The translations under genes and the position numbers were made by a program. The notes below the pieces were generated by a model. It did not search any database. It had not been told where the DNA came from and was given only the letters and a program-made list of their open reading frames with translations. From Oenanthe sinensis (Eukaryota; Streptophyta; Magnoliopsida; Apiales; Apiaceae), in NCBI GenBank assembly GCA_028671895.1, contig CM053796.1:25542860-25606859 (forward strand): a DNA stretch of 64,000 nt. The letters run 5' to 3'. Below, one piece after another: positions 12,735 to 23,200 of this stretch. Position 1 is the stretch's first letter, and each line of letters starts with the position of its first letter.

Positions 12735-13640
12735 AAAACTTTAGAAATTTTCGGAGTTACTATTCAGCCTCAACTTCTACAATTTATTTACCCAATCAAA
12801 ACACCTCCAAAAATTATGAACTTAAATAAATACCTGATATTTATAGTGAAGAAGATATGGTTAAAATTTGGTGATTTGTGGAAGAGTAGAACTGAAGTTA
12901 TAAAATTGTCTTTGCACCTTGCTCAAACTGGGCAGAAAATGGAGAAAGAGGTGGAAAAGAGCTTTTTCTACTTTATCAAATTGTGTTGGCTGATTTTTAT
13001 GTTTGTATAACTTGTGTGTATTATTAATCACATCTTCCAAGTCTAGTTGCTAGCTTGAGTACACCTTTATCATGAATTTAGGGAACTTGTTTCCTTCTTT
13101 TCCATGTTTTGTGGAACCATGTCTCTAACCCTTGGTTACTTGCATGGTTACTTGCTTTGTCTAGTTACTTGCCTTAGTTAATTCTCTACCAATGCAAGTA
13201 CTTGCATGCATGGCTCCTTTGTAATGCACTTCACTTGCCATTCATTAATTATACTTAATCCTCCACGTAAGTTCGATTAATTTCCGAAACTTTTTCGTCG
13301 TAGGAATTCCGTAACGTAAATCCTTAATATTCTAAATACTTTAATTCGATTATAACCATGAACTTTCTAAAATATAATCCACTTGATCACAACTTAATTC
13401 TCTTATTCCTTGATATCTCATAAATTATGAAACAATTAGTAAAAGCGGAAATCTTCGGATTCTGACTGCTTTTACATTCACTCATTTTCTTCATACAACA
13501 ATACCACATCTTCGGTTTTCCCATATTCCACCACTTAACTAGTGTGGGTAAAAAAGTTTTTCGTAATCCGTAGAATCACTATTCATCAGGGTCGTTTATA
13601 AATAATAATAAAAAATCGTACAAAAATCCGGGTTATTACA
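12735..13640 (-). repeat. Right arm of 0.9-kb inverted repeat
   Basis: Reverse complement of 11251-12157; it ends CCGGGTTATTACA at 13640. The following 13641-14056 is unique sequence with the GGGGGCGTTACA LTR-type end. Confidence 0.75.
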
Positions 13641-14216
13641 TATATAGACTTGCTGGGCATTTTTGGCTCATTCTTGCTATTTAAATATTATAAAACAGCG
13701 GCAAACAAAGCTGGTACGAGTACGGTGGACCGTGACAAAGGGAAGGGGAAAGCAACTGATTCAGCACGTTAGCTTTATAGTGTCTAACGAGGGTGCGAGT
13801 TGGTAGAAAGTTTATGATGTTTTCATCATCTTGACAATTGAAGTTGTAATATTATTTCAGAGATTATGAGAGATGAGAATGTGATGTAATAACTTTTGAA
13901 TCAGTAAGTATGTGTTCTAAGACTATAACCCGTGGAGTAGTTTGGGGGAGTTTATTATGAATATTGTTGTATATTATATTGTGAGCAAGAGATTAAATAT
14001 TCCGCAAGAGAATGTGACGACCTGGATTCCAGTAGGGGATTTGGGGGGGCGTTACAGTAGGACTCCATATATACAAGTCCTCCATATACGATAGTTTGAT
14101 TGATTTTTTAGTAGCACTGTACTGATTCAACCAAACCTACCACTTGAATCCATTATCGGAGCATACATGACTTTCTTCCCACGAAATCTTGAAGTATATC
14201 AGTTATCTTTCTTATA

Positions 14217-14228
14217 GATCTGATACCA
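14217..14228 (-). other. Remnant H primer-binding site
   Basis: Minus strand reads TGGTATCAGATC directly after a CA LTR end, 11 of 12 bases complementary to initiator tRNA-Met, 64 bases upstream of the gag ATG. Confidence 0.65.
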
Positions 14229-15180
14229 TGAAACGAAATAGTGATCAAGACTACAGTCAAACTAACGCAAGATCTTCAAAATTGATAGAAGAAAATCAAA
14301 TATAAAGAATAGCTCTCAATAATAATAATGTAAGTTGCTAGGAATGAACTCTTAAATAAAACTAATACTTTAATATTACTTCAAAACAACTCGGGGACAA
14401 ATTAATTACAAGAAAGAAATAAATAACCTTAAAGAGAAGATTCTAGAGTAGAGTAATTAATTTTGATTTGCTCGAGGAGCATTAAAAGCTAAAATAATAC
14501 TACTATAATGACCTCTACAATAATGATGAAGATTCTTGAAATAAAAATATATAATTTGTTCGAAAAAATCAACTTTAATCTTTTTAACAAAAATCTTTAT
14601 GTGTGTTTCTACAGTTCCTACAAAAATTACTTAAGGAGCGTTCGGTTCATGAGTTTATTATAAGGAATCAGATTAATTATGATAGTACGAGGATGAAATT
14701 TAATTATTGATATTATATGTTTGATTTAGTTCTCGAATGAAATTATTTAATTTAAAATATTATTAAATTAATAATTAGATAAATTTATTTTATTATATAA
14801 AAAACATAAATATATTTTATTTTTAATAATAATGGTTGATTGTATATATTATTATTATTTGATTATTAATAATAATAAAATAATAATATTAAAATTGATA
14901 CTCATACCACCTCCCTCATTGGGTATAAAAACTCATATCATGTGGATTTGAGGTATGAGAAAATTTAAAAAAATTGAAACAAACATTAAATATGGATTTT
15001 TATATATTTTAATTAAACTTATACGTCATTTGAAAAATTCCTGAATCAAACGACCCCTTAAATTGGTGGTCGGTGATTGGATGATGTTGCTTACTTTCTT
15101 AATATGTAACTTTAAATAAAGTGCATGAGATATTCTCAAGAACTCAAATTTAGAGCAGTCGGAAAGAACCAATTCAACAG
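14229..15180 (-). repeat. Remnant H 5' LTR, probable
   Basis: AT-rich non-coding sequence between the PBS and element G1. One end (TGAAACG at 14229, plus strand) is fixed by the PBS; the other is guessed from a CAACA at 15176-15180. It is interrupted by a MITE at 14635-15057. No second copy is in the window, so the LTR call rests on the PBS and gag alone. Confidence 0.45.
14635..15057. mobile_element. MITE with TTAA duplication
   Basis: 423-bp AT-rich non-coding element. Its ends are imperfect inverted repeats (GGAGCGTTCGGTTC and, reversed, GGGGTCGTTTGATTC) and it is flanked on both sides by TTAA (14631-14634, 15058-15061). Terminal GGGGYCGTTTGRTTC and a TWA-type target fit a Tourist/PIF-Harbinger-like MITE; the superfamily is inferred from the ends only. 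It lies inside the LTR of remnant H. Confidence 0.65.
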
Positions 15181-15189
15181 GATTCTATG

Positions 15190-15974
15190 TGTTGATGGAG
15201 ATATCTGGTAATCAACAAAGATCGAGTTTCTTTGCTGAAAAAAGATCTAGCGAGGCTGAATTGTCGTCGGAGCATGTTGGTTTATATGAGATTGGCGACT
15301 GAGATTGCTAGGTTTTCGAATAACTAGAGCTTTTTTTCTCTGACGGATGTGAGATCTAATAATTCTGACCCCAAATAATGTGCCTACGTACCTCTATTTA
15401 TAGGAAAAATAGAGGATCAAGCCCACATAGTTCTTGGCAAAGTAGAGGCCCTCTAGGAAACCTGAGGTTCCTTCTTCGTATCGAATGCAGAAAAGGCTTG
15501 TGGAACCTTCCTGGAAGAGAACTCTATATTCTGGCTTGTTTGGATAGGTCAAAGCCCAGTATAAGGTCCAAAGACTTCATGGATCCGACATTGACCCAGA
15601 AACTGTGGGCTCTAACCAGTCCAATACAGCTATTTCCAAGAATACCTTGACTAGAGGCCAGCACTAGATCCACCGCAAATGTAGGTCACGTCCTCAGACC
15701 CTAGACGAGGGCAACCCACCTGAGTACAGGGAAAGTATCTTCCAAGATAAGGCCAAATATTATACCACAACCCCCCTACGAGAGCAACCCGAAGATTGTG
15801 GCGTTGTGGCCTTCAATGATCAGTGAAGAAATCGTTGATAATCATACATTCATTTGAACCAAAAAACATATTAGAAGAAAACTCGGCCGCGTCCATGGTA
15901 GGACTGGGCGCGCCCACCTGGCCGGAGAAAGAGATGGCGCACCTGAAACACTTCATCGAAAATGGGATACAACA
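15190..15974 (-). repeat. Element G1 3' LTR
   Basis: 785 bp; read on the minus strand it starts TGTTGTATCCCATTTT at 15974 and ends CCATCAACA at 15190. It is homologous over its full length to the G2 LTR (37738-38525) in opposite orientation, with clear divergence, so the two are not a pair from one insertion. A purine-rich tract just outside its start marks it as the 3' LTR. It contains one GGGCGCGCCC word. Confidence 0.8.
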
Positions 15975-15990
15975 ACTACCCCCAAGTCTT
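15975..15990 (-). other. Element G1 polypurine tract
   Basis: Minus strand reads AGACTTGGGGGTAGT immediately upstream of the LTR start at 15974, the place and composition expected for the plus-strand primer of reverse transcription. Confidence 0.6.
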
Positions 15991-16223
15991 GAGAATATTG
16001 AAAAATGCTCAAAAGAATTATATTGATCTTCATCTTCTTGTTTGATGGGCGCACCTAGAGGTAGCTTTATCGAGATGATCTTCACCTGGCTACTTCACAA
16101 GGATAATATTAATAAAACTTATACTATTCACATGGCGTGACTTGAGAATTTGAAATGCTCCTATATTTATAAAATATACATCCATATATACGCCCATTTA
16201 TCCAACTGTCATGCACTACTAGT
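15991..16223. other. Element G1 3' non-coding segment left of B
   Basis: No ORF or recognisable structure apart from one variant of the G1 word (GGGCGCACC at about 16048). The last five bases (CTAGT, 16219-16223) are the left target duplication of element B; the segment continues at 29789. Confidence 0.6.
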
Positions 16224-16866
16224 TGAAAGGCATATGACTAGGCCTATTTGTAATAATTAGATGGCAACTCAACTCTAACTAATAAAGAGAAGTAAATACT
16301 AAACACTAAACAGGAATCAAGACGAAGACAGTCAACTAATCACAAAGGATCCAAGTATCAGAGGTATTTTGTAGGATTGCTACTCAACACTGGAAGAAGT
16401 TCAATTATTTGTTCAAGCGTCAGTGAAATTAATAATGTGGTAGTACTTCTATTGAAGACAGAAGATGTAGAAGATTTCAAGTGGTTACTACAAGCAGATT
16501 CCAAAAGAAGAATGCAAACAGTGAAGAAGAATTAATGACAGAAGGCCTCTAGTTAAATGTTATTTAAATGGAGAATATTTATTGGGATGACACAAATGAA
16601 CCAGACAGTACATTTGTGTGTCAACTAATATAATATTTATTCTTCATTTAATTCAAGAGGTTTCAAGATTAGAAGACGAAGAAAAGACAGGAAGATTTCA
16701 AGAGCTTGTTGAAGAATATTGAAGAAGCTAGGGAAACTTGCTCATAAAGGTTAATACACAGCAGATCGAGATGCGGATCGAGTTTGATTATTAAAGGTAA
16801 ATCATTGCAAGGCAAATGTCGATCCACGGCAGATCGAGATGCGGATCAAGATTGATTGTTAAAGAT

Positions 16867-17226
16867 AAGTCATACCGAGCAGGCTGAAGCAAAAGTCATA
16901 CCGAGATTTCTGAGATCAAAAGGTCATGCTGGATTTATTTTGTTTATTTAAAATAAGTCATACCGATTTGTTTTAATTAAATAAAATCCGAATATGACTT
17001 TCAATAAGTCATACCGAGCTTTTCTCTTTTAAATTAAGTCATTCTGATTTATTTTTAATTAAAGAAAACTCGAATATGACTTACAGAAAGTCATACCGAG
17101 CTCAGAATAAGTCATACCGAGCTATATAAGTCATGCCCAGTCTTTCTTAAGTCATACAAGTGTTAAAATAAGTCATACAGACTTATTTTCTTGAAATTAA
17201 GTCATATGGAAAAAGGTCATACCAGC
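16867..17226. promoter_or_regulatory. AAGTCATACCGAG word array upstream of element B TATA box
   Basis: About 15 copies of AAGTCATACCGAG or near variants in 360 bp, mostly in the sense direction; two inverted copies (ATATGACTT) pair with upstream sense copies as potential stem-loops (AAGTCATACCGATTT with AAATCCGAATATGACTT). The array ends 15 bases before the TATA box, so it occupies the promoter-proximal enhancer position. An identical array is in the 3' LTR at 29058-29417. Confidence 0.8.
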
Positions 17227-17240
17227 CTTTTTCCAACCTC

Positions 17241-17248
17241 TATAAATA
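17241..17248 (+). promoter_or_regulatory. Element B LTR TATA box
   Basis: TATAAATA in a TCTATAAATATGAGG context, directly downstream of the word array; the same box is in the 3' LTR at 29432-29439. Confidence 0.75.
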
Positions 17249-17594
17249 TGAGGTGCTTGCTTCATTTGTTAGTGTTAAGAAAATCAGTTCAAATTCAGAA
17301 ATTTGTCTGCATTGTAATATTCACAGATTTCTGTGCTGAGTTTGAATATAATTGTTTAAACACGAACACTTCATGTCGAATTCGTTCTAGACTTTATATC
17401 AATTATATAACAGTTTTCTAAATATTAATTGTGTAATACTAATCAAGTTAAAATAATATCTTTCACTTGAAAAGTATTTCATTATAATTAATATTTCGCG
17501 AGTAATTAAAATAATATTTTTAATCCAATTATTCCGCGATTAATTTTCAGATATTGTATTCAACCCCCCTTCTACAATATCAGGGACCAACAAT

Positions 17595-17606
17595 TGGTAT
17601 CAGAGC
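17595..17606 (+). other. Element B primer-binding site (initiator tRNA-Met)
   Basis: TGGTATCAGAGC, a perfect 12-base complement of the plant initiator tRNA-Met 3' end, two bases after the LTR. The AT-rich leader 17607-17801 that follows has no ORF of note. Confidence 0.93.
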
Positions 17607-17801
17607 TGGTTGATATAGAAAATATCAGATCCAAACCAAAAATTCCGCAACTCATACAGATCTCAAAAATTATTTTTAATTCAAAATAATTTTTTATTCG
17701 AAATAATTTTTCACTAAAAATTATTTCTGATCAAAAAATTGTTTTCAGTCAAAAATTAAAATATTTTTTTTTGAAACACTTAATTTTTAATCTTATTAAA
17801 G

Positions 17802-20240
17802 ATGAGTACCCAGAAAGTTACAAGCATCAAGATTCCACAGTTCGACAGAGAACACTACAACTTGTGGAAACAAAAAATGCTACTGTTTATCGGGATTGCA
17901 AATCCTAAGTATGCATTGATTATGGCTAAAGGTGTTGAGCTCCCTATATCAGTTGTTCTCGAACATACAGTAGATGGGGTCGTAATTCCCCACAGACAGT
18001 TTCCGAAAAGTCCGGCAGACTATACAGATGAGGAAACAGAAGCTGTGTCCCTTGATAATAATCTGAAGCTCATATTAATTGAATCCCTAGACTACATCAT
18101 GTACAACCAAGTAGTCAATTGCAAGAATGCAAAACAAATCTGGGAAACAATTGAAATTATCAATGAGGGAACTGAAGAAGTTAAGGAGAATAGACTGGAG
18201 ATCCTGACCACCCAATATGAACAGTTTAGATCCAACCCTGGTGAGGGTATCTCTGAGGTGTTTCAGAGACTAAACAAATTGATAAACGAGCTAAACATGA
18301 ATGGAAAGTTTTATCAGAACCAAGAGGTGAACAGGAAGTTTTTGCTGACCTTACCAGAGCATCTGGAACACAGGATTGCAGCTATTCGGGAATCTAGGGA
18401 CATGAAAGAAGTAACCCTAGAAAGACTCTACGGAGTTTTAAAAACTTATGAGCTGGAACAGATCCAAACCAGAGAAATGTATGGAAGAGGTAAGGTACTG
18501 AGTTCCTCCAAGGCATTAATGGTAGAAGCACCAGAGAAAGAAGAAGTGAAGGCTGTTGCACCTTCTAACAGTTCAACAGAGTATGTGGTTCCAGAACTTG
18601 GACATACTGCTGACAAACAAGAAGATGGTGATTTCTACTCACTGGAAGAACTAGATCAGCTAGAAGATGAATCTCTAGCTATGGTTGCCAGGAAGTTTGG
18701 CAACATGAGATTCCGAAGAAACTCCTCATTCAGAAGTAAGCCTAATTTTGGAAGATTCCAAAGAGGAGGTTCTTCGACAGCAGTATCAAAAAGCGGCTAC
18801 AAGACCGGCTTAGTTGATAGAAGCAAGTTTCGTTGCTTCAACTGTAATGAGCTAGGCCACTTTGCAACTGAGTGCAAGAAGCCTAAGCAAGGGAAGAAGA
18901 GAGAGTCTTATGAAGAGCTCAAGGAGAAGTATGATGCGCTAGTGAAAAAGCATCAAGGAAAGTCCTATCTAGCAGCAGGCAAAAGCTGGGATGACTCAGA
19001 TAACGATGATGAGGAAGAGCTGGGAAATCTTGCTCTTATGGCTTCATCAGAGGGATCACTGTCTCCCACCAGTGACAGAGGAATAGAGGTAAATCCTTCG
19101 TGTCCTAAGATGTTTGCTTTGCTAGGTAAAGAACTAGATGGTGAAAGAGATAAAGTTAAGAAACTCAGACTCAAAGTCAAAGAGTTAATTGATGAGACTG
19201 AAGTTTTTAAACAGTTAAAAAGAAATCATGACAAGTTGACTATTAAGTTGACTGAAGACTTAGCTGTTCAAGTCAGCAAAGTCAGTTGTCATGTTGTAGT
19301 AGAAACTAATCTCAGAAACCAGATAGAAGAAGAAAAGAAGAAGTGTCTTGCTTATAAGAATTCCTCATATATTGTTAAGAACCTAGTTGACCAACAAGAA
19401 ATAAGTCGTAAAGTTGGAATAGGCTTCGAGTATAACAAATCTGTAGGAAAGCCAAGCAACATAACCCCCTTTAGAAAAAGTGCTGTAGAAAGGGGTATCC
19501 CACATGTTGTTAAAGACACACCGAAACCTCTCTTCATAACACCGATAGCTGAACCCATCCTTGAGAGCTCTGTTCTAATTGCATATGAAATGCAGTTGGA
19601 AGATCTTGAGGAAGAGAAGAAGAGAGGAGAACAGGTTAAGGACATAAAAGGAGTAAATGTCCATAAAGAAAAAGGTGCACCGGAGACACCAGTGAAAGAT
19701 GTGGGAACGTCTGATTCCCCCAGACCTGGTGTAGGTGTAAAAGACTTAAAGAATAAAATGAACAGACCAAACATATTTGTGAACAGTAGGAACAGTAACA
19801 ATAAATTACATTCTACTGAAAACTTCAAATCTGCTGAGAAAATTGAAGTAGAATCTGTTAACCCTCCTACTGTATTGAATAACATGCCTACTATTGATGC
19901 TTTCCATAAACCTTGTGGTATAATGAATTGCATGTTATGTGCCTTTAATGCTATGACTGCTTACTTCAAACGTATGATAGCTAAGAAAGATAACATGACA
20001 CCTAGACAGCACATCAATAGTAAATTTGCTAAATCCAAGACTGCGACTCCTTCACCTGAGAAGAAGGAATCATATATTCCTAAGTCTAAACAGAAAGTTG
20101 TTAAGACTGTTTATAGGAAGGTAGGAACAGTCAAGGAAGAAAATGATGTTGTTCGAAAAGGATCTGTTGTCAAAGCAGACAAAGGTCAATTCTTTAAATA
20201 TGCCGGGCCCAATCAATTTTGGGCTCCGAAGACGAATTAA
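17802..20240 (+). CDS. gag: Element B gag polyprotein
   Basis: 812-residue capsid/nucleocapsid protein that assembles virus-like particles and binds the element RNA in the cytoplasm. Residues 1-240 form the UBN2/DUF4219-type capsid domain. A basic Arg/Ser/Gly stretch precedes a classical CCHC knuckle, CFNCNELGHFATEC (345-358). Residues about 440-540 are charged and likely coiled coil. Near residue 705 is an unusual Cys cluster, CGIMNCMLCAFNAMTAYF, with a counterpart in element C. The C-terminus QFWAPKTN is followed by TAA, then three more stops in the same frame before pol opens. Start chosen as the first ATG after the PBS. No internal stop. Confidence 0.93.
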   Translation: MSTQKVTSIKIPQFDREHYNLWKQKMLLFIGIANPKYALIMAKGVELPISVVLEHTVDGVVIPHRQFPKSPADYTDEETEAVSLDNNLKLILIESLDYIMYNQVVNCKNAKQIWETIEIINEGTEEVKENRLEILTTQYEQFRSNPGEGISEVFQRLNKLINELNMNGKFYQNQEVNRKFLLTLPEHLEHRIAAIRESRDMKEVTLERLYGVLKTYELEQIQTREMYGRGKVLSSSKALMVEAPEKEEVKAVAPSNSSTEYVVPELGHTADKQEDGDFYSLEELDQLEDESLAMVARKFGNMRFRRNSSFRSKPNFGRFQRGGSSTAVSKSGYKTGLVDRSKFRCFNCNELGHFATECKKPKQGKKRESYEELKEKYDALVKKHQGKSYLAAGKSWDDSDNDDEEELGNLALMASSEGSLSPTSDRGIEVNPSCPKMFALLGKELDGERDKVKKLRLKVKELIDETEVFKQLKRNHDKLTIKLTEDLAVQVSKVSCHVVVETNLRNQIEEEKKKCLAYKNSSYIVKNLVDQQEISRKVGIGFEYNKSVGKPSNITPFRKSAVERGIPHVVKDTPKPLFITPIAEPILESSVLIAYEMQLEDLEEEKKRGEQVKDIKGVNVHKEKGAPETPVKDVGTSDSPRPGVGVKDLKNKMNRPNIFVNSRNSNNKLHSTENFKSAEKIEVESVNPPTVLNNMPTIDAFHKPCGIMNCMLCAFNAMTAYFKRMIAKKDNMTPRQHINSKFAKSKTATPSPEKKESYIPKSKQKVVKTVYRKVGTVKEENDVVRKGSVVKADKGQFFKYAGPNQFWAPKTN

Positions 20241-20262
20241 TCCGTTTGATAATTGTAGGGAG
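20238..20262 (+). promoter_or_regulatory. gag-pol junction with conserved YAG|GG motif
   Basis: gag ends with TAA (20238-20240). The same frame also has TGA, TAA and TAG before pol opens at 20259, so simple readthrough would have to pass four stops. The last stop, TAG (20256-20258), has the form of a splice acceptor, TTGTAG|GGA. Elements A and C have TATGCAG|GGA and TTTACAG|GGC at the same distance (17-18 bases) from their gag stops and in the same codon phase. This may be a 3' splice site; no donor was identified. Confidence 0.45.
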
Positions 20263-23200
20263 TTAAACAGGCAAACCGAGTTATATGGATCCTGGACAGC
20301 GGATCGTCAAGGCATATGACCGGAGATAGAGCCCTGCTATCAGACGTGGTTGAGAGAGCTGGCCCAATCGTCACCTTTGGAGATAACAGCAAAGGAATGA
20401 CTACGGGATATGGCAAGTTAAATACAGGAAATGTTATCATTGAAAATGTCTCTTTGGTGGAAGGACTTAAGCACAATCTACTCAGCGTCAGTCAATTTTG
20501 TGATAGAGGTTACAAAGTAAACTTTATCAAGGAGAAGTGCTTAATAGCTCATTCTAAAGAAGACAGACTAGCCTTGCGTGGAGTAAGGAAAGGAAACTTG
20601 TACGTAGCTGATCTCAACTCGGGAACTGAAGCTGAAGCAAACTGTTTTTATTCAAAAGCTTCAACAGAGGAAAGTTGGCTATGGCACAAGAAGCTCTCAC
20701 ACCTGAATTTCAAAACAATGAACTCTCTAGTCAAGAGGGATTTGGTGAGAGGACTGCCTCCGATGGAATTTACACAAGAAGGATTGTGTGAGGCATGTCA
20801 AAAAGGGAAGTCAAAGAAAGCAACTCACAGAGGCACAGACACTACAAACATCACTGAACCACTTCAACTCCTTCACATGGATTTATTTGGTCCAGTAAAT
20901 ATTCTGTCTATGTCAAGAAAGAAATACGCCTTAGTGATTGTGGATGACTTCACAAAGTATACATGGGTTTTATTCTTGAACTCTAAGGATGAAACTCCAC
21001 AATTGGTGATTGATCATATAAAGCTGATTGAGTTAGATTCAAAGTTACCTGTCCGGGCAATCAGATCAGATAATGGAACAGAATTCAAAAATGAAGTTCT
21101 GAATAACTTCTGCTCAGACAAGGGGATAACAAGGCAGTACTCAGCACCAAGAACTCCGCAACAAAATGGAGTTGTAGAAAGGAAAAATAGAACCCTGATT
21201 GAAGCTGCAAGAACTATGCTAAGTGAATCAAGGTTACCTATCTACTTCTGGGCTGAAGCAGTTAATACAGCTTGTTATACTCAGAATCGAACTCTGATCA
21301 ACAAAGATCATATGAAAACTCCCTATGAATTAATGGCTGGCAAGAAACCTACTCTCAAGTACTTTCATGTATTTGGAGCCAAATGCTTTGTGCTAAAAGA
21401 TGTAGATGAACGCATTGGCAAATTTGAGGCCAAGGCACATGAAGCTATTTTTGTCGGATACTCGAGAAGAGCATATAGGGTTTACATAATTGATCAGCAC
21501 CAAGTGAAGGAAAGTGTCAATGTAACTTTTGATGACACTAAACTCCCAAGTATCCAAACTGAAGATTCTTCTGAGTCATTAAAATTTGATAATTATCCAG
21601 ACTCACATTCTGATGATGAAGAAGAACCTGAGGTTGCAGCAGGAAATGATGACTACAATGATGGTAATGATCCAGGTAATAGTGGTGGAAACAATGGCAA
21701 CACTGGAGATTCTACTAATACCAGTGGTGAATCAACAAGTCATCCTGGCAGCAACTCAGGGGGAGATGAAAGATCAACTGGCACAACACAACATCACAAT
21801 GAATTTCGAGGCGAATCATCAAGATCAAACCTACCTAGGGAAAGGATATGGAGCAGAGATCATCCTTTTGAATTGATCATAGGTGATCCAGATGTTGGAG
21901 TAAGAACCAGAAGTGCAACTTCAAATGAATGTTTATTCTCAGTTTTTCTATCTCAAGAAGAACCAAAGAAGATTGAAGATGCACTAATTGACCCAGATTG
22001 GGTTCTTGCCATGCAAGAAGAGCTCAATCAGTTCGAAAGACAAGAAGTCTGGACACTGGTACCCAGGCCTAAAGATAGATCTGTTATTGGCACAAAATGG
22101 GTATACAGGAACAAATTAGACGGTGATGGCATTGTTATAAGGAACAAAGCCAGACTGGTTGCAAAAGGTTACTCCCAGGAAGAGGGAATTGATTATGACG
22201 AAACCTACGCACCAGTTGCAAGACTTGAAGCCATCAGGATATTTCTGGCATTCGCAGCACATTCCAATTTTAAAGTCTACCAAATGGATGTGAAGAGTGC
22301 ATTTCTGAACGGAAAGCTAGAAGAGGAAGTATATGTGGAACAGCCCCCTGGCTTTGAAAATCCAGAGTTTGCTGATTTTGTGTACTTTCTGTTCAAAGCT
22401 CTCTATGGACTCAAGCAAGCACCGAGGACATGGTATGACACTCTCTCTGAGTTTTTACTTGAAAATGGTTTCACTAGAGGTGTCATAGATAAAACTCTCT
22501 TTTACAAATTACATAATAAAGATATGATATTTGTCCAAGTTTATGTTGACGATATTATATTTGGTTCTACTAACGAAAACTTGTGCAAGAGATTTGCTAA
22601 GTTAATGCAGAGCAGATATGAGATGAGCATGATGGGTGAGCTGTCATTCTTCCTTGGATTGCAAGTAAAGCAAAAGGAAGATGGGATTTTTATTTGCCAA
22701 TCAAAGTACGTAAGAGATCTTCTCAGAAAATACAGCCTAGAAGATTCTTCACTGGCAAAAACCCCAATGCCAACAGCCACGAAGCTTGACAAAGATGAAA
22801 CTGGTAAGAAAGTTGACATCACAAGCTACAGAGGTATGATAGGCTCATTATTATATCTAACTGCAAGTAGACCTGACATAATGTTCGCAACTTGCTTATG
22901 TGCAAGGTTTCAATCTGACCCAAGAGAATCTCATCTAATAGCTGTTAAACGGATTTTTAGATATCTAAAGGGTACACCAGATCTTGGAATTTGGTACCCT
23001 AAGGATACAGGTTTTGACCTAATAGGCTATACAGATTCAGACTATGCAGGGTGCAGGATGGACAGGAAAAGTACCTCTGGAAGCTGTCAGTTTCTAGGAC
23101 GACGGTTGATCTCCTGGTACAGCAAGAAACAGCATTCAGTATCTACCTCGACAGCCGAAGCAGAATACATTGCGGCAGGTAGCTGTTGTGCACAGATCTT

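Larger units (their letters stand above)
11251..14056. mobile_element. Gypsy-like LTR with long inverted arms (solo LTR or foldback)
   Basis: Begins TGTAATAACCCGG and ends GGGGGGGCGTTACA, the kind of ends carried by many plant Gypsy LTRs; flanks GTATG and GTAGG resemble a mutated 5-bp duplication. The first about 907 bp return in reverse complement at 12735-13640, with a 577-bp loop between, so the locus could fold into a hairpin of about 0.9 kb with some mismatches. There is no gag or pol. Either a solo LTR received an inverted partial copy of itself, or this is a foldback element. Short ORFs in the arms mirror each other and are not supported as genes. Confidence 0.6.
11113..14153 (-). pseudogene. 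gag: Remnant H gag N-terminus, split by an LTR insertion
   Basis: ATG at 14151-14153 opens a short reading frame with the Copia gag pattern LLKNQSNYRIWRT. After the insertion (11251-14056) the frame resumes at 11250 with IGENLWEVVVGE and TYEANQVTLKEW, which match the next part of the same UBN2-type domain. The bases at the two junctions (minus strand CCTAC and CATAC) look like a mutated 5-bp target duplication. There is a stop 8 codons in, a one-base indel near the junction and another stop in the left part. The left edge is cut by element A. Confidence 0.6.
11113..15180 (-). mobile_element. Remnant H: older Copia element, gag start and 5' LTR
   Basis: Minus-strand Copia remnant of a lineage different from A-E. 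From right to left it shows a probable LTR (14229-15180, itself carrying a MITE), a PBS (14217-14228, one mismatch to initiator tRNA-Met), a short leader, and the first part of gag (14153 to 14057, continuing 11250 to 11113). A 2.8-kb Gypsy-like LTR splits gag and element A truncates it at 11112. The distal LTR boundary is set only by a CAACA end at about 15180 and is uncertain. Confidence 0.65.
16224..17592 (+). repeat. Element B 5' LTR
   Basis: 1369 bp, TGAAAGGC...CCAACA. Contains the word array (16867-17226) directly upstream of a TATAAATA box (17241-17248), and the C-rich box TATTCAACCCCCCTTCTAC (17557-17575) near the end. A stretch at about 16715-16850 is homologous to the LTR of element C (GATCCACGGCAGATCGAGAT and neighbours). 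Confidence 0.97.

Noticed and set aside
11722..13010. Two similar small ORFs (72 and 64 residues) with KIWLKFGD
   Set aside because: They sit in the mirrored arms of the inverted repeat and match because the DNA does; no other support.
11113..14215. Similarity between 11113-11150 and 14145-14185 (AATCCATTWTCGGAGCA) suggesting a direct duplication
   Set aside because: Both lie in the same split Copia gag/leader; the second could be an internal repeat, but the insertion model with gag continuing across explains the flanks better.
15378..16085. ORFs of 67-90 residues on both strands
   Set aside because: They lie inside the G1 LTR, overlap each other in opposite strands, and have no recognisable domain.
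16867..17226. CRISPR-like array of short repeats
   Set aside because: Plant nuclear retrotransposon LTR; repeat spacing irregular, repeats degenerate, both orientations.
17191..17421. 76-residue ORF repeated at 29382-29612
   Set aside because: Lies across the TATA and R region of both identical B LTRs; repeated only because the LTRs are.
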